NCBI GenBank assembly: GCA_030704615.1
Contig: CM060733.1
Coordinates: 56,420,001-56,484,000, forward strand
DNA from: Takakia lepidozioides
Taxonomy: Eukaryota > Streptophyta > Takakiopsida > Takakiales > Takakiaceae
Direction: 5' to 3'
DNA: 64,000 nt
Below the pieces are notes generated by a model. It saw nothing but the letters and a program-made list of their open reading frames with translations. It ran no database searches and was not told where the DNA came from. Shown piece by piece: positions 25,348 to 36,219 of this stretch; the stretch's first letter is position 1; each line of letters begins with the position of its first letter. Made by a program: the position numbers and the translations under genes.

Positions 25348-25480
25348 GTGATGATCGTCAACGATCACCACAACTACCCAAATGCGAAAACAGAGCAGAA
25401 GCAATGATTGTCGACGATCATCACGACCTCTACCCAAATGCCAAACCAGAACAGAAGCGATGATCGTCGACGATCATCAC
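25348..25480. repeat. Three palindromes after telomere patch 2
   Basis: Near-palindromes lie at 25348-25371, 25401-25424 and 25457-25480. The last contains a perfect 20-base palindrome, gatgatcgtcgacgatcatc (25459-25478). They are spaced by repeats of acccaaatgc-aaaacagagcagaag, making a short tandem array of about 54 bases per unit. Confidence 0.9.
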
Positions 25481-25639
25481 TTCTGCCTTGTTTTTTTTTT
25501 TCTTTTTGTTTTTTGAACAAAGAGAGAGAAGACTTCACCTTGCGGGTACTGCCCCATTTCGGGGGTGGGCCTTTGAAGAAACAGGTGTCCTGCAGGACAC
25601 CAAGTAACCAGGGGTACATAGGGTACCCAGGGTGTACCT

Positions 25640-26430
25640 AGAGATTTGGATTCCAGTTGCCGTTTGTTGGTAATAATAGTTTTGAGGGATCGGAGTGCCG
25701 TGCCGTGATTGCTTTGAAACATTTATGAATGGGAGGATGGGGATTTGGAAGTTGTCATGTATAGCGTTAATACTGGCATTGTGTATGCCGGCAGTGATGA
25801 CGGTTAGTAGGCAGGTGATCTAGCCTCTACGGTGGATTGCAAGGATGAGTGGGGCATATTTTTGTCGTTTTTCCAAGATCGAGTCATTGGGGTAGCGATC
25901 ATTACAGTATGTAAATTTGATGAAGTGGATGGTGACAGTGGGGATGGTGTAGTGGGTGGTAGGGTGTTAGTGGGTAGGCCTTGGACAAGGAGAATATCAG
26001 GGTAGAGCCTGGCGGGGCAGGTGCATGGTGAATGGGTACATGTACATGGGAGCAGCCATGGTGGTACAGTGTGGTCTGGTGGTCGGCCCTGGTAGGTGCC
26101 GGTGTTAATAAGTGAGAACCACCTGGTTTCAACGCGGCTCAGAATGAGTTTATGGATGTGCCAAACTGCGTGGTTGTGACGAGTGATATGAAGGCCATGA
26201 ATGACTGGATGGGTACATTGGCTAAGGAGGTGTAGCCAGGTGTCGCGTTCATGGTGGGTATTTGAGCATATTGGGCAATATGGGGATGGAAAGAGATGTG
26301 GCCAGAAGATGTGTTTACGTTGATGGCCCATGTATTGGGCGTACCTGAATTTGAGTGTTTGTCGGATTTGTGCATCGGTGATGGCTTTTGTGTGCCAGAA
26401 GTGGTTTGATAGCTTATGATGGAGGACTAG
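25640..26430 (-). mobile_element. LINE family 2 fragment, C-terminal zinc-binding region
   Basis: On the minus strand, 26331-25804 translates with CPICSNTHHERDTWLHLLSQC, the Cys/His motif near the C terminus of plant LINE ORF2 proteins. The segment just upstream (AITDAQIRQTLKFRYAQY) fits the usual lead-in. It lies in the opposite orientation to the RNase H piece at 24.7 kb, with the telomere/palindrome block between them. Confidence 0.7.
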
Positions 26431-26948
26431 GCCTATGACCGATCACCTCATGACGCTAGGCTCAGAGTCCATACTACTCATTTTTGTCACTTGGAAAATG
26501 ACCCCCAAAAAGTGTGATTGGTCATAGGGCTCAAGGTTCATACAAGCATTCTAATTGGTTCAATTTTGGAACCCTACAATTTTGTGTGGACTTCGAGAAA
26601 TCAAGGACTTCCAAGTGTGTTGGGATGCCGAGCGAATGTGGGCATCTTATCAATTTTATCCGGGTTAAAAATGACAAAAAATCATCATTAGATCTTTCAC
26701 CATTGCTAGATGAATGGTCATAGGTGTGTCTACCCCCTAACTCAAAATAAGAGCCACTTCATCTTATAGCTACTGCCCCTTCCAAGGGTGCCCCTTTAGT
26801 AAGACACGCATGCATATGTCTATATGCATGATGTATTAGATGGTGTTAGCTCCAAGTTGTTGTAATTTGTTATGGATAAGGTGTATGCTGTTCAAATATG
26901 TATGGATGGATTTCATTGGGATTTTGAAGTTTGTACTGCTAGAGTGTA

Positions 26949-26965
26949 CACTACAAGAAATTGGT
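26949..26965 (+). mobile_element. CACTA (En/Spm-type) terminal inverted repeat, left end
   Basis: The sequence CACTACAAGAAATTGG matches the conserved terminus of plant CACTA transposons. The following 600 bases contain short reiterated tgtcata and gtcat motifs, as in CACTA subterminal regions. I found no matching TTTCTTGTAGTG right end before 28200, so the element is truncated or its partner has decayed. Confidence 0.5.
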
Positions 26966-27316
26966 TTTTTCTGACTAGTTTTTATGAATAATTTTCAGTC
27001 ATATCTGCCATTTATGGCTAACATGGCTGCTTAGCTAAAAGCCTTGTTATGTCAAACAACAGTCATAATCCACGACGAAGTCATATGAGAGTCAGATCAT
27101 AAAATCCTACGTGGCACTAACACAACCCATCCTAGTCATTATTTGGAGTCATAGATATGTCTTGATATATAACTTCATCCATCTATTTTGTCGGGTACGT
27201 GGAATTGCAGTCGGGCAATATGTGTACAATTGGCGAATGCACGTGTCATTACGCGATGAGTCCACAACTATAATGGTTATGAGTGGACAACCAGCATGTA
27301 GCCCAGTGGGGAGGCG

Positions 27317-27318
<2 letters not shown>

Positions 27319-27348
<30 letters not shown>
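27319..27348. repeat. (AT)15 microsatellite
   Basis: Thirty bases of AT repeat. The phrase ggttatgagtg lies on both sides (27281 and 27349), suggesting slippage or a small duplication around the array. Confidence 0.9.
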
Positions 27349-27351
<3 letters not shown>

Positions 27352-27599
27352 TTATGAGTGTCATATACGACTACAGAGGTGATGTCACCCAATATTGAGA
27401 GCAATCATGGGGACTACATGGCAAGTGTCAATGCATGACAACTGTTGTTTGTTAGTGTGGTCAAGGAGACAACGATGTGACTTTGTTAGTGTGGTCATGT
27501 AAGTTGCACAACGTTATGATTGTCATAGATGACTATGGTAGTTTGATATCAGATTGGACACATGGTGAGCGATATAAATTCCGCGTGGTGACGTGGTTA

Positions 27600-28198
27600 T
27601 ATATCGCCACGTGATGAGAAATCATTTGGTAATGCAAGTATGTAGTGACGAGGGCTGGTTGGTATTGTGCCTTTCTCACAACTCGTTCGTATGGTGCCTT
27701 TGTCACAACTCGATGGCTTTGTTGCACGTCGTTTTGTTGCTAGCGCGGCTTTTCTCCACCTCCATCCTCTGCTCATTTCTTGCGTTCTAGCATTGTCCAT
27801 ATTGGTCCACCCCTTTCCTTGAGTCTGTACCCTATGGCTGGAACGCTTCCGACCCACCACCTGACCAAAGCAAACCCCAGTATCCCCAAAATTCTAATCT
27901 TAACCCACCACTGGCTGTTCCAATGGTGCGCCTATTTTTTGCATTCCCTAAATAAAACATTGTCTCCTCCCCCCTCTTTCTACAGGTCCCTCCAGCTCTG
28001 CCCACTTGTCCACTCATTAACCCCCCCTTTTCCTTCCGGTCTATGTGTCCCTCCCCTCCTTTCCCACCACCCCCTCCACTTGGTCATGCCATCTTCTTAT
28101 TGGTTGAATTTTCTTGAAATGAAACTTGGGCTACATTATAGAGTTTCAAATGTATGTGTCCATTCATTTTGTAGTATTGAAAGGTAGGAACTAGGAAT
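27600..28198. other. Unassigned DNA left of the transposon nest
   Basis: Pyrimidine-rich plus strand with no recognisable gene. The 135-codon frame at 27780-28187 is composed largely of serine, proline and leucine and looks like chance. Confidence 0.35.
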
Positions 28199-28579
28199 GT
28201 AGGAACCAGTGTTGTGCGGGTACCTGCTTAGGCGGGTTGGAACCGGCAGTTCCGGTTCCGGTTTCTCGGAACCGGCGCCCAGGAACCGGAACCGGAACCG
28301 AGGGAGCAGGGATGAGCCGGTTCCAGAACCGGACCCGGCGGGTATGGGTTTTTCCAGGAACTGGAACCGGGGGGGTCAGTGGCGGTTCCGGATCCCGTTC
28401 CCGCACTAGGGCGTTTTTTTTTTTGTTTTTTTTTTTCTCCCCCCGTGATCTGTCGTCTCTCACCTCCAATCTGCGCGATCTGCTGCAGTAACGCGACTTC
28501 AGTGCAGTGGAGGGAGTAGCGCATAGCAGCACGGGGAGGAAGGAGCAACGCGCCTCAGCGCGTGAGGGAGGGAGCAACG

Positions 28580-28605
28580 TTTTTTTTTTTTTTTTTTTTT
28601 TTTTT
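28580..28605. repeat. Poly-T tract
   Basis: Twenty-six uninterrupted T residues in the left arm of hAT-1, 22 bases before the retroelement begins. A second T run of 12 lies at 37442 in the right arm, within similar surrounding sequence (ctgcgcgat...ctgcagcag). Confidence 0.95.
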
Positions 28606-28627
28606 GTTTTTTCGTTTTCCTGGTTCT

Positions 28628-28926
28628 TGTCAAGTTAAATAAACACAGTGTGAAACTAACTAGAATAAATCTAGTTATTTGTATTTAACACTTGGAATTA
28701 GTTCAAGTGTTAAGTCAGGTGTCAAGTTTAGCTTGACACCTGAACCATCTTATCTTCACGAGCTCGTCTTAGCATCTGAGAGTACTTATGGAGGGAGAGT
28801 AGGATGTTGTGGGGTGGAGTCCCCATAGCTTGGGGTGCCCCTGGCTTGACTCTTATTTTAACGATTGATTGTATTGTATTTTGTGTTTTTGTGTCAACAG
28901 ACAGTGTGAGTTTAGTTTTCATTTCA
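28628..28926 (+). repeat. Left LTR remnant
   Basis: Matches 35896-36218 at about 85-90 percent overall, with an 11-base duplication near 28660 and a replaced segment around 28760-28798. It starts at TGTCAAG, which corresponds to position 88 of the complete right LTR, and ends at TTTTCATTTCA. The first 87 bases of the LTR are missing here. Confidence 0.85.
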
Positions 28927-31900
28927 CTTGAGAGAGATGAGCTTGCATCGTTAGTGCGAGATGTGAGTTTTTAGTTTAGCACTGTTTTTGTTTCAAAGCT
29001 TGTTTTGAGAGCTGGTGAAGTGGAGAATTATAAAATCCATATATATGTAGAATAGAAGATAGTGGCTATGAGAATAGAAAGGATCGCGTATAGGGTTGTT
29101 GGAAGAGGACGAACTGAGAAGCCTATGTGAAAGAAGGTATTGCTTCCCGCAACTAAGGTTACCTGGTGCATCACCCAACACTGAAGGCTGAGCCGATTCA
29201 ATCCTCACCATGGGGGCCGGTCCAAGTACTAGCGGCGCCATCTGAAATCACTGAGCGGAGCATAAGTGGAAGCATGTATTGGGGCTAGTGAGGTCACCGA
29301 GAATGGTAGAGCAGGCGGTGACGGTGCACGCAGAACTGCTACAGTTACGGGGAGGCGTTGTATGAGAGTTACGGTCTAAAAATACGAAAGGTGGCACTGT
29401 TGTTGGCCATTGGACATGTAAGCTCTCTTTTACTAGCAACCTCGTGTATGTTGAACGCGGCAATATCTAGAACTGAAGGCGGAAGCTCATGGCCACCTTC
29501 AGTTAGCCGTGTTTGTCTTGAATCTGCTGCAGGATATTATGGGGCTAATCAGTATGGACAGGGCCTGTAACAACTTGGTGATGATAAGGCTAGCGAATGG
29601 GGTTTCATACTCAGCTCGATCCAAGTTCGGCTGTTGACGGTAGACAACTTTCAGAAGGTTTGATTTTATGATTGATCAAACGACGAGGCATTCCCGTATC
29701 GTCGAGGGCAGTCCGTGTTCCAAGACAGCAGCTCAGTTTCTTCCATTGGTGCTGGGGTTAAGCATTTATTAGGATTTCAGAGTTTCAAGAAGGACTGGTC
29801 GAATTTGGGTAGCCAACATATATGTGGGCTGAGGTGGCCGGAATTGCTTTGTTGATTCTTTTCTATGCGATGGCGCATGAAATTAGTAGGCCAACCAACC
29901 TCAGTACCGCAGAGAATTGAATTCTCGTTGGAAGACGGAAGTCTGGTTTAAGCAGAGACCTCGATCTCGGCTCGGCTGGCCTTGATCACATGGATCGTTC
30001 CACGCTCTATGACGGTGCTTGTTCTTTGGATCTACGGACATCTCAATAATGACTTCTGATCTATGATTTTTGGGATTTAGTTCAAGGTTTGTGCCTGCTG
30101 GCCATGAAGCTGATTAATTGCTTTGGTAGAGGCAGCCTGGCAGGTAATGCAAAAGTGCAACCAGCAGCCACCTAGGCTGTCCAGTCGTGGCTAGGTACTT
30201 TTGACATAGCAGAGCAGGCCGCGGCAAGGGTCTATGATTTGGCTGCACATGCCCTACAGTGAGGTAAGACCAAGACCAACTTCTTCGTGTGACAATCTGA
30301 ACAATAGTCATAGTTGTACCATCAGGTCTTGGAGCAGCCCCGAGAATATATACCGTTCTGCCCAGCAGATTCCCATGCTAGGAATTTCTACTGATCGGAA
30401 TCTCTACTGATGGTTCACATCTTCAAAAATAAAAGTGTCTGAATCGTAGTAGGCCCCTCCCTTGCTGGAGCGACACAAGTGATATCCTCAGCAGGGCTCA
30501 TGCACAATCGGCTGGCACTCACACTCGTCAATGCTTCCCTACTCGGTTCCTCTACACATGCAAGATCGTGGACTGAGACATTGAGGTCAAGTCGGCTTAG
30601 CCAAGAGGGAACCTGGAGACAAGGATTGGAGGAAAATTAGCGTGGCTGCCACCCCAGTGACCCTTAGCGGGTGTTGGGGCACTGTCGGATGTTGTACTGC
30701 CTGCATGGGATATGCCACTTTCTTACGAAAGCCTTGCAGAGTTGCCCTTTAGGTTGTGATTATCAGGAATTGGTAGTGGCTGGCGTGGACAACACCATGA
30801 GGTGGAAACCGAATAGCAAAGGCAAGTCGCTCTGACTTATTTCCATACTGTACAGTTGCACAACAAAATTCCCAAGCCTGCAATTCATGTTTCATCTGCA
30901 CCCATGCCAGTGACGGCGGCAGTTTGGACATTGATATTCACGACGTAGCTGATCTAGAAGGCACAGAGAACTCGAGAACCTGCAGGGAACGGAGGGCACA
31001 AGGATGTGGATAATATCACTGATATAAATTATTCCATGGATCCTGTCCCCAACATCTCCGCAATTGAACTTTGTGGCTATGTCGACCTCGAGGAAAAGAG
31101 GTTATTTGAAAACATTGGCTCTGATCAGGGTTGTGAACTGGGATAGAATTCTTGAAGTCAATCGTTGGCCTTCAGTATTATACGATTTGTGAGCAGTGCC
31201 CCGACCTGCCTTAATGTCTCCATCGTTAGTGTGGCTTTGTTTTTCGATAGTTGTTGATCCCACAAAACCGTTAGTTAAAAGAGAAAGGAAAATCAAATCA
31301 GATCAGGCCTATTGTCGATTAAATGGACAAATAGTATGTTTATGGGATTAGATAAACTTTGGTTGGTCATATCTTTGTCAAAAGAGCTCCGTTTGACGTA
31401 GTTTTTGGGGGGATACCTACAGATTGTGGTTTTAGTTTTTTGGATTCTGCTAAAAATCTATGGAATTTTTTGAGTGTGAGTGTGCTATGAAAGATCCACA
31501 ATTCTGTTTCTAGAACCTGTTGTGGTCTACATGAGAGACAAGTCTGTGGATGTCCTCCTTGTATGGCTGGGGGCAATGAGGATGTAATTGAAGGGCAGGT
31601 CTGTTCTCTTAGCCTATGCACACAAGGAGACAAGATTTATGTTTCTCAAGGAACTCAGACTGATTTGAGTGGAGAACAATTGGACGAGTTGATTGCATAC
31701 TGGGAGTCAGGCATTAGCAATAGACATCAAACTGCTGTAGTTGGTGTTGAGGGCCTCAATATTGCTTTGGACAGTCAGAACTCTGTTGTAGCTAGCAGTT
31801 CTACAGCTGTAGGTAAAATACCAAAGTGGGTGGAAGCTAGGCTTGGAACACAGCCAAAGACAGCCCCGGGGACCAAGGTGTTCAGCCACAAGGCCGTAGT

Positions 31901-32246
31901 GTACTGGAGCAGAGGAGCAGGAGCTGCACAAGATTTTGCAATCAGACGTGGTTGCAGCCGGACACGCTCTGCACGTGTGGGGGCGCTTGCTTTCATAGGG
32001 ATTAGGCCGGATTTGATCACCGGTCAATCCTAGAGTATGCTGTCGGTGGTGAGGCTGGAGTGATGACCCGCAAGACCGCCAGTGTTTCTTCTATGGTGAG
32101 GCTGGGTTGATGACCAGCCAACCATAGGAGTTCTTGCGGTGGATGCAGGTGCAGGTGCCCTTAGCCACTGAGATATGACCCTTAATCCGCAACAGGTGCT
32201 CACCCGTGTCACTATTAAAATTAGTACTAGAGCCTTATAGTGTCAC
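28927..32246 (+). other. Leader-like internal region of the LTR element
   Basis: No recognisable domain over 3.3 kb. The primer binding site expected just after the LTR is not obvious; the sequence there is cttgagagagatgagc. A 156-codon frame at 31563-32033 may be a degraded N-terminal gag part (it contains TQTDLSGEQLDELIAYWE), but I cannot assign it. Long leaders are common in non-autonomous plant LTR elements. Confidence 0.35.
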
Positions 32247-33755
32247 GTGGGGGAGGTGCGGGTTGTGAGTGTCATCACGGAGTTACCCAAGGGTTTTGAG
32301 GGGAGTACGGCTACAGGCAATAGCAGTGAGAGTGGGTTCACAAGACGAGGTGTTCGGTTCAGACCACCTTCACCGCCACCCTCAACTAGTGCAGAGTCTG
32401 ACACAGACTCGGAGGCTTCATCAACATATGTGCAATTTCCTTCGCCATTGTTGTGGGACGACATGGAGGAGATGTATGGAGCTTTTGACAAGGACATGCC
32501 TGCACGAGGCGCAACTGCCAGCCAATAGGTACAAGGGACTGCCCAACAGCGTGGTCAGGGGGGCAAGGTTGCCCAACCCAAATTCCATGGAGCTTACAGG
32601 GGGCCTGGTGCAGAGGCCAATAGCTTCTTTTGCAGGCCAACAACAACCGGGGGTGGTACGTTGGACATGTGGAGGACCCATGTCAAGAAAGATTGCCCAG
32701 AAAGTGGCAAAGGGCCGGCACAAGCACAGCCTGCACAGTTGCAGTGTGGGCATTGTGGCAAGTATGGGCATGGAGATGCCCAGTGTTATGACTTGCACCC
32801 TGAGTTGCGGCGAGGCCAGTTCCAAGGGAACAATGGTGGCCGAGGGCGAGGTGAAGCACCTCAGAGAGGACGAGGTGCTCAGGCACGAGGTGCAGGACGA
32901 GAGCAAGCACAATATGGCCAAGAACGTGGAGGTCAAGGCGTTGACCAAGGCATGGCCAACCGGCTTCAGCAGCTAGAGCAAAGGCTTGCTGCCATGGCCA
33001 TAGCTCAGGTGGTACCAGCTCCAAGACCTGAGGATCCACCTCCTGTTCCTTCTCAACAACGTCATCCTGACGGAGGAGACATGGGAGACATGGGATTTAT
33101 GTGTGGGGCAACACTACCATTAGTGCACGTGGAGTCTGCTGCAGCCGTCACTCGAGGAGCAGCACGAGTTCCTGAGCCACGAGGTGCAGAGGTGGAGTTG
33201 GATCCACAGCGTGGGGAGGCAAGCCGTCAGGCTAGGTTGCCTCAATCATTCATCTTGGCGGAGATAGTGTCGACGACATCCATAGCACCTAATTCTCGCC
33301 CCACGGATACCGAGGCGGAGATTATTGTGCCATTGGGAAGAGCTACACGTGCAGCACTGACACCTGCTGCCAAGGCTAGTGCAGCTAGTGTGTTGTTGGG
33401 GGCGGCCACCTCTGTGTGTCAGGCCCCACTGTTCTCGGCAACCATGATTGCGACGCCGGGGGTAAGACCAACTGCAGTGTTCAGACTAGCAGCAACACGC
33501 TGTGAGAGTGAGGAGGTCACTTCATCTTCTACAGAGTTAGTGGAAGGTGTAGTGGCAGAGGGGTCCTCGGATTTGAGGGTCAAGACTGCCACGGCTGCGC
33601 CATGGCAAGCTGTAGCTGCCAGGTTGACGGAGCTGCCAGCTAGGCCAGCCTTTGAGCGTGCCATGGTGACACCTGGAGTTGTCTTGTTAGACAACCAGGA
33701 TGACATTTTCTCTTTGAGTGGACCGGCAGGCAAGAGGTACCGTCCACTGCGGATC
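32247..33755 (+). pseudogene. gag-like polyprotein region with CCHC zinc knuckle
   Basis: One frame runs from 32247 to 33851, broken only by a TAG at 32526-32528. It contains an acidic, serine/proline-rich N-terminal part (SAESDTDSEASSTY), a damaged first knuckle near 32676-32697 (KKDC preserved, the first cysteines out of frame), an intact knuckle CGHCGKYGHGDAQC at 32745-32786 (C-X2-C-X4-H-X4-C), a Gly/Arg/Gln-rich stretch, and a long alanine/threonine-rich linker. The zinc knuckle and basic region would bind nucleic acid in a capsid-forming gag. The first in-frame ATG is not certain. This is the nucleocapsid end; I cannot identify the capsid fold. Confidence 0.65.
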
Positions 33756-34358
33756 TTGTTGGATTCGGGAGCTCGGCCACTGATATTGGGCAGAGCCGCT
33801 ATTGCAGGTTTGGGCCTCATGGAGGCGGATATGGAGCCTTGTCCCTTCTAGATACAGACATCTCTGGGAGGATCAGAGCAGGCTCGGGGCATGACACGGC
33901 GTGAGTTGGCCATTAGACTACAGCCGGATCATCCTATAGATGGCTCAGTGATGCAAGCCAAGGCCATTGTGATAGACGCGGTCTCTTACGATGTCCTCGT
34001 TGGTGAGGCAGTATTGTATCCCATGGGCGTCACCCTGGATTTTTGGGAGGAGTCAGCATCCTACAGGCCTGGATGGCAGTCAGGGGATGGTCGTCGTGTA
34101 CAGCTCCCTGTGACATTCATTGGGGGTGTTGCTGCTGCCCAGCGGGGCAAGATGCCAACACTAGCAGCCTTCACAGCTGCAGTTAGTTGGCCTGAAGAGT
34201 TGTTGGAGGGCAATGCCCATGTAGATGATGTACCACCTCCAGCAGAGCATGATGACATGCATGGTACGGCGGAGTTGCCTGCCATGGCACATTCCATTGT
34301 GGGGTACGAGAGGATTTGCAGCAGGTTGCTGATAGACGTGTGCAACAAGCCTGGGTAG
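33741..34358 (+). pseudogene. Retroviral-type aspartic protease region
   Basis: The catalytic loop LRILLDSGARPLILG is at about 33750-33794, in the gag frame. A TAG at 33849-33851 interrupts this frame, and the same frame resumes at once and runs to 34358. The second lobe shows DAVSYDVLVGEAVLYPMGVTLDFW, the usual hydrophobic-G pattern of Ty3-type proteases. The protease would process the polyprotein. Since the gag frame continues past the TAG without a shift, the stop could be a recent mutation or a read-through site; the further TAG at 34356 and the shift after it favour decay. Confidence 0.7.
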
Positions 34359-35594
34359 AGGCCTTTGTACCGCTAAGAGAGGAGGAGAGTGTGGTGATTG
34401 CACCAGGACCACCTCAGTTGTCGCCATTGGACACCACACCTCTTGTGTGGCAGTGCCCGGATGAAGGCATTTGCCTTCTAGATTTGTTTGACGGGATCAG
34501 CACTGGATTGGCTGCAGTGCTGCAGGCAGGTGTACGAGCGACGTTACCTATATGTGGAGAGGGATGAGATTGCACGACGCATCTCACTGCGCCATGTTGC
34601 TTAATTGGTGCAGCAGTACCCTGATTTGTTGCCAGTGTCTGCAGTTCGTGGATACCAGCAAGCCTTGCCATCAGACATCTCTTTGCTGGGGGCGCAAGAT
34701 TTGGAGCGGCTTGGCCCTATTCACTTGGTAGTGACAGGTTGGCCCTGCCAAGGGCATTCATCAGCCGGGCATGGCAATGGGTTACAAGACTCAAGGTCAC
34801 GCCTGTTTTGGGAAATGTTGAGGGTCCTACGCTATTTACAGCTTCAGCAGACAGATTCTCCGGCATATATCTTGTGGAATGTGCCATTGATAGGTGATTC
34901 TCGGGCCAAGGTGATGGCCAGTGTATATCAAGTGCGGTCTTGGCTTGGGTCAGTAGTGTTGCTGGATGCAGCTGCAGTGGGGTCACGAGCTCATCGCCCA
35001 CGACTATGGTGGACCAACTTGATGCCACCTGCACTGCTCAAGCATGCATTTGATGGGATGCAACGGACACCAAACTTGACGGTGGATAGCATTTTGGACA
35101 TAGAGAGGCAGTCTCAATGTGTGAGACATGATGACCGATCACCTTTGGCAGTGGTCAATAAGGTGGGTCACCCACGAGCAGCATTGCCTACACTGCTCAA
35201 CTTTCCAGCATCTCATGCTTTCCGGAATGGTGGACCTGGCCTCTTATGGGATAGCCAGTTGCAGCAGTTAGTTGAACCCAATGATGACGAGCGCGAGCGG
35301 GCGATGGGTTTTACCACTGGTACCACGGCGGTGCCATCTCTTTCTGAGGCATCACGTCGTCAGGTGTTGGGGCAAGCAATGGATCTCAATTGCTTGACCT
35401 GGATTATCAACTTGGCTATGGCTGAGCAGTGCAGAGTACGGAGTACACTTCCCTTGATAGTGTCTCTGCCTACCGAGATGGTACAGGCAGCGAGTGGGGG
35501 CGAACAGGTGAGGACCACAAGGTGCAGGCCGCATCCATGGCACATGTGGGAGGTGCTCAAGGTTCAGAGGGAGTTGGCAGCCAATGATGGATGA
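34330..35594 (+). pseudogene. C5 cytosine DNA methyltransferase domain, DNMT3/DRM-like, carried by the LTR element
   Basis: Motif I LLDLFDGISTG is at about 34472-34504 in one frame; a shift then leads to YLYVERDEIARR, a TAA at 34602-34604, and a long frame 34605-35594 (329 codons) in the gag phase. This frame has motif IV GWPCQGHS (catalytic Cys codon at 34746), DSRSRLFWEMLRVLR, motif VI region PAYILWNVP (34866-34892), motif VIII SRAHRPRLWW, and motif X-like RRQVLGQAMDLN. The order I, IV, VI, VIII, X is the normal, non-rearranged one. The family transfers methyl groups from S-adenosylmethionine to cytosine in DNA. The usual ENV of motif VI is WNV here, which removes the conserved Glu. The 3' end abuts the element's polypurine tract, so the domain belongs to the element and not to a host gene. 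Confidence 0.85.
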
Positions 35595-35794
35595 GGTTGG
35601 GGATTTTTCTCGGGTTGAGGAGGTTCTCAAGGATGAGATGGTGGGGCAAGACGACGACTAACGATGGGGCTGCTCTTGTACCCGGCCTCTTGGTCTATAG
35701 AGTTTGAGTACAATAGGGACAGTGATAGAGGATTTAGTACGGCTGTGGCTATTACATCTTGTAGCTATCTGGAGTTAGAGGGACCTAACCACCA

Positions 35795-35808
35795 GCTAGG
35801 GGGGCGAT
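35795..35808 (+). promoter_or_regulatory. Polypurine tract
   Basis: The purine run in ctaggggggcgat lies immediately before TGTGGCAGAC, the start of the complete right LTR. This position marks the true LTR start and is the basis for reading the LTRs as permuted. Confidence 0.65.
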
Positions 35809-36218
35809 TGTGGCAGACTACTTTATTGTGCATATATGTGTGGTGTGGTTTGGACAACGATGTAGTTGTGTAGCGATACGTATGCGCACGACAGCTGTCA
35901 AGTTAAATAAACACAGTGTGAAACTAACTAGTTATTTGTATTTAACACTTGAAATTAGTTCAAGTGTTAAGTGAGGTGTCAAGTTTAGCTTGACACCTGA
36001 ACCATCTTATCTTCACGAGCTCGTCAGTCGTGCAGCTCATCTCTCTCGAGTTGAGCCTGCACGACCGAGCTCCCTCGCTGCTTAACAAGAGTAGGATGTT
36101 GTGGGGTGGAGTCCCCATAGCTTGGGGTGCCCCTGGCTCGACTCTTATTTTAACGAGTGATTGTATTGTATTTCGTGTTTTTGTGTCAATAGACAGTGTG
36201 AGTTTAGTTTTCATTTCA
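35809..36218 (+). repeat. Complete right LTR (410 bases)
   Basis: Starts TGTGGCAG, ends TTTTCATTTCA, and thus has TG...CA ends. Its bases 88-410 match the left LTR remnant. An internal 10-base palindrome, gacagctgtc, lies at 35890-35899, exactly where the left remnant begins. Confidence 0.75.
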
Positions 36219-36219
36219 T

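Noticed and set aside
24567-25480. CRISPR array or Helitron 3' hairpins
   Set aside because: Spacers are identical rather than unique, the setting is eukaryotic, and no CTRR end with a host A/T insertion site follows the hairpins.
34605-35594. Methyltransferase as a host DRM or DNMT3 gene
   Set aside because: It is in the same frame as gag and protease, has no introns or host N-terminal domains, and is followed directly by a polypurine tract and LTR.
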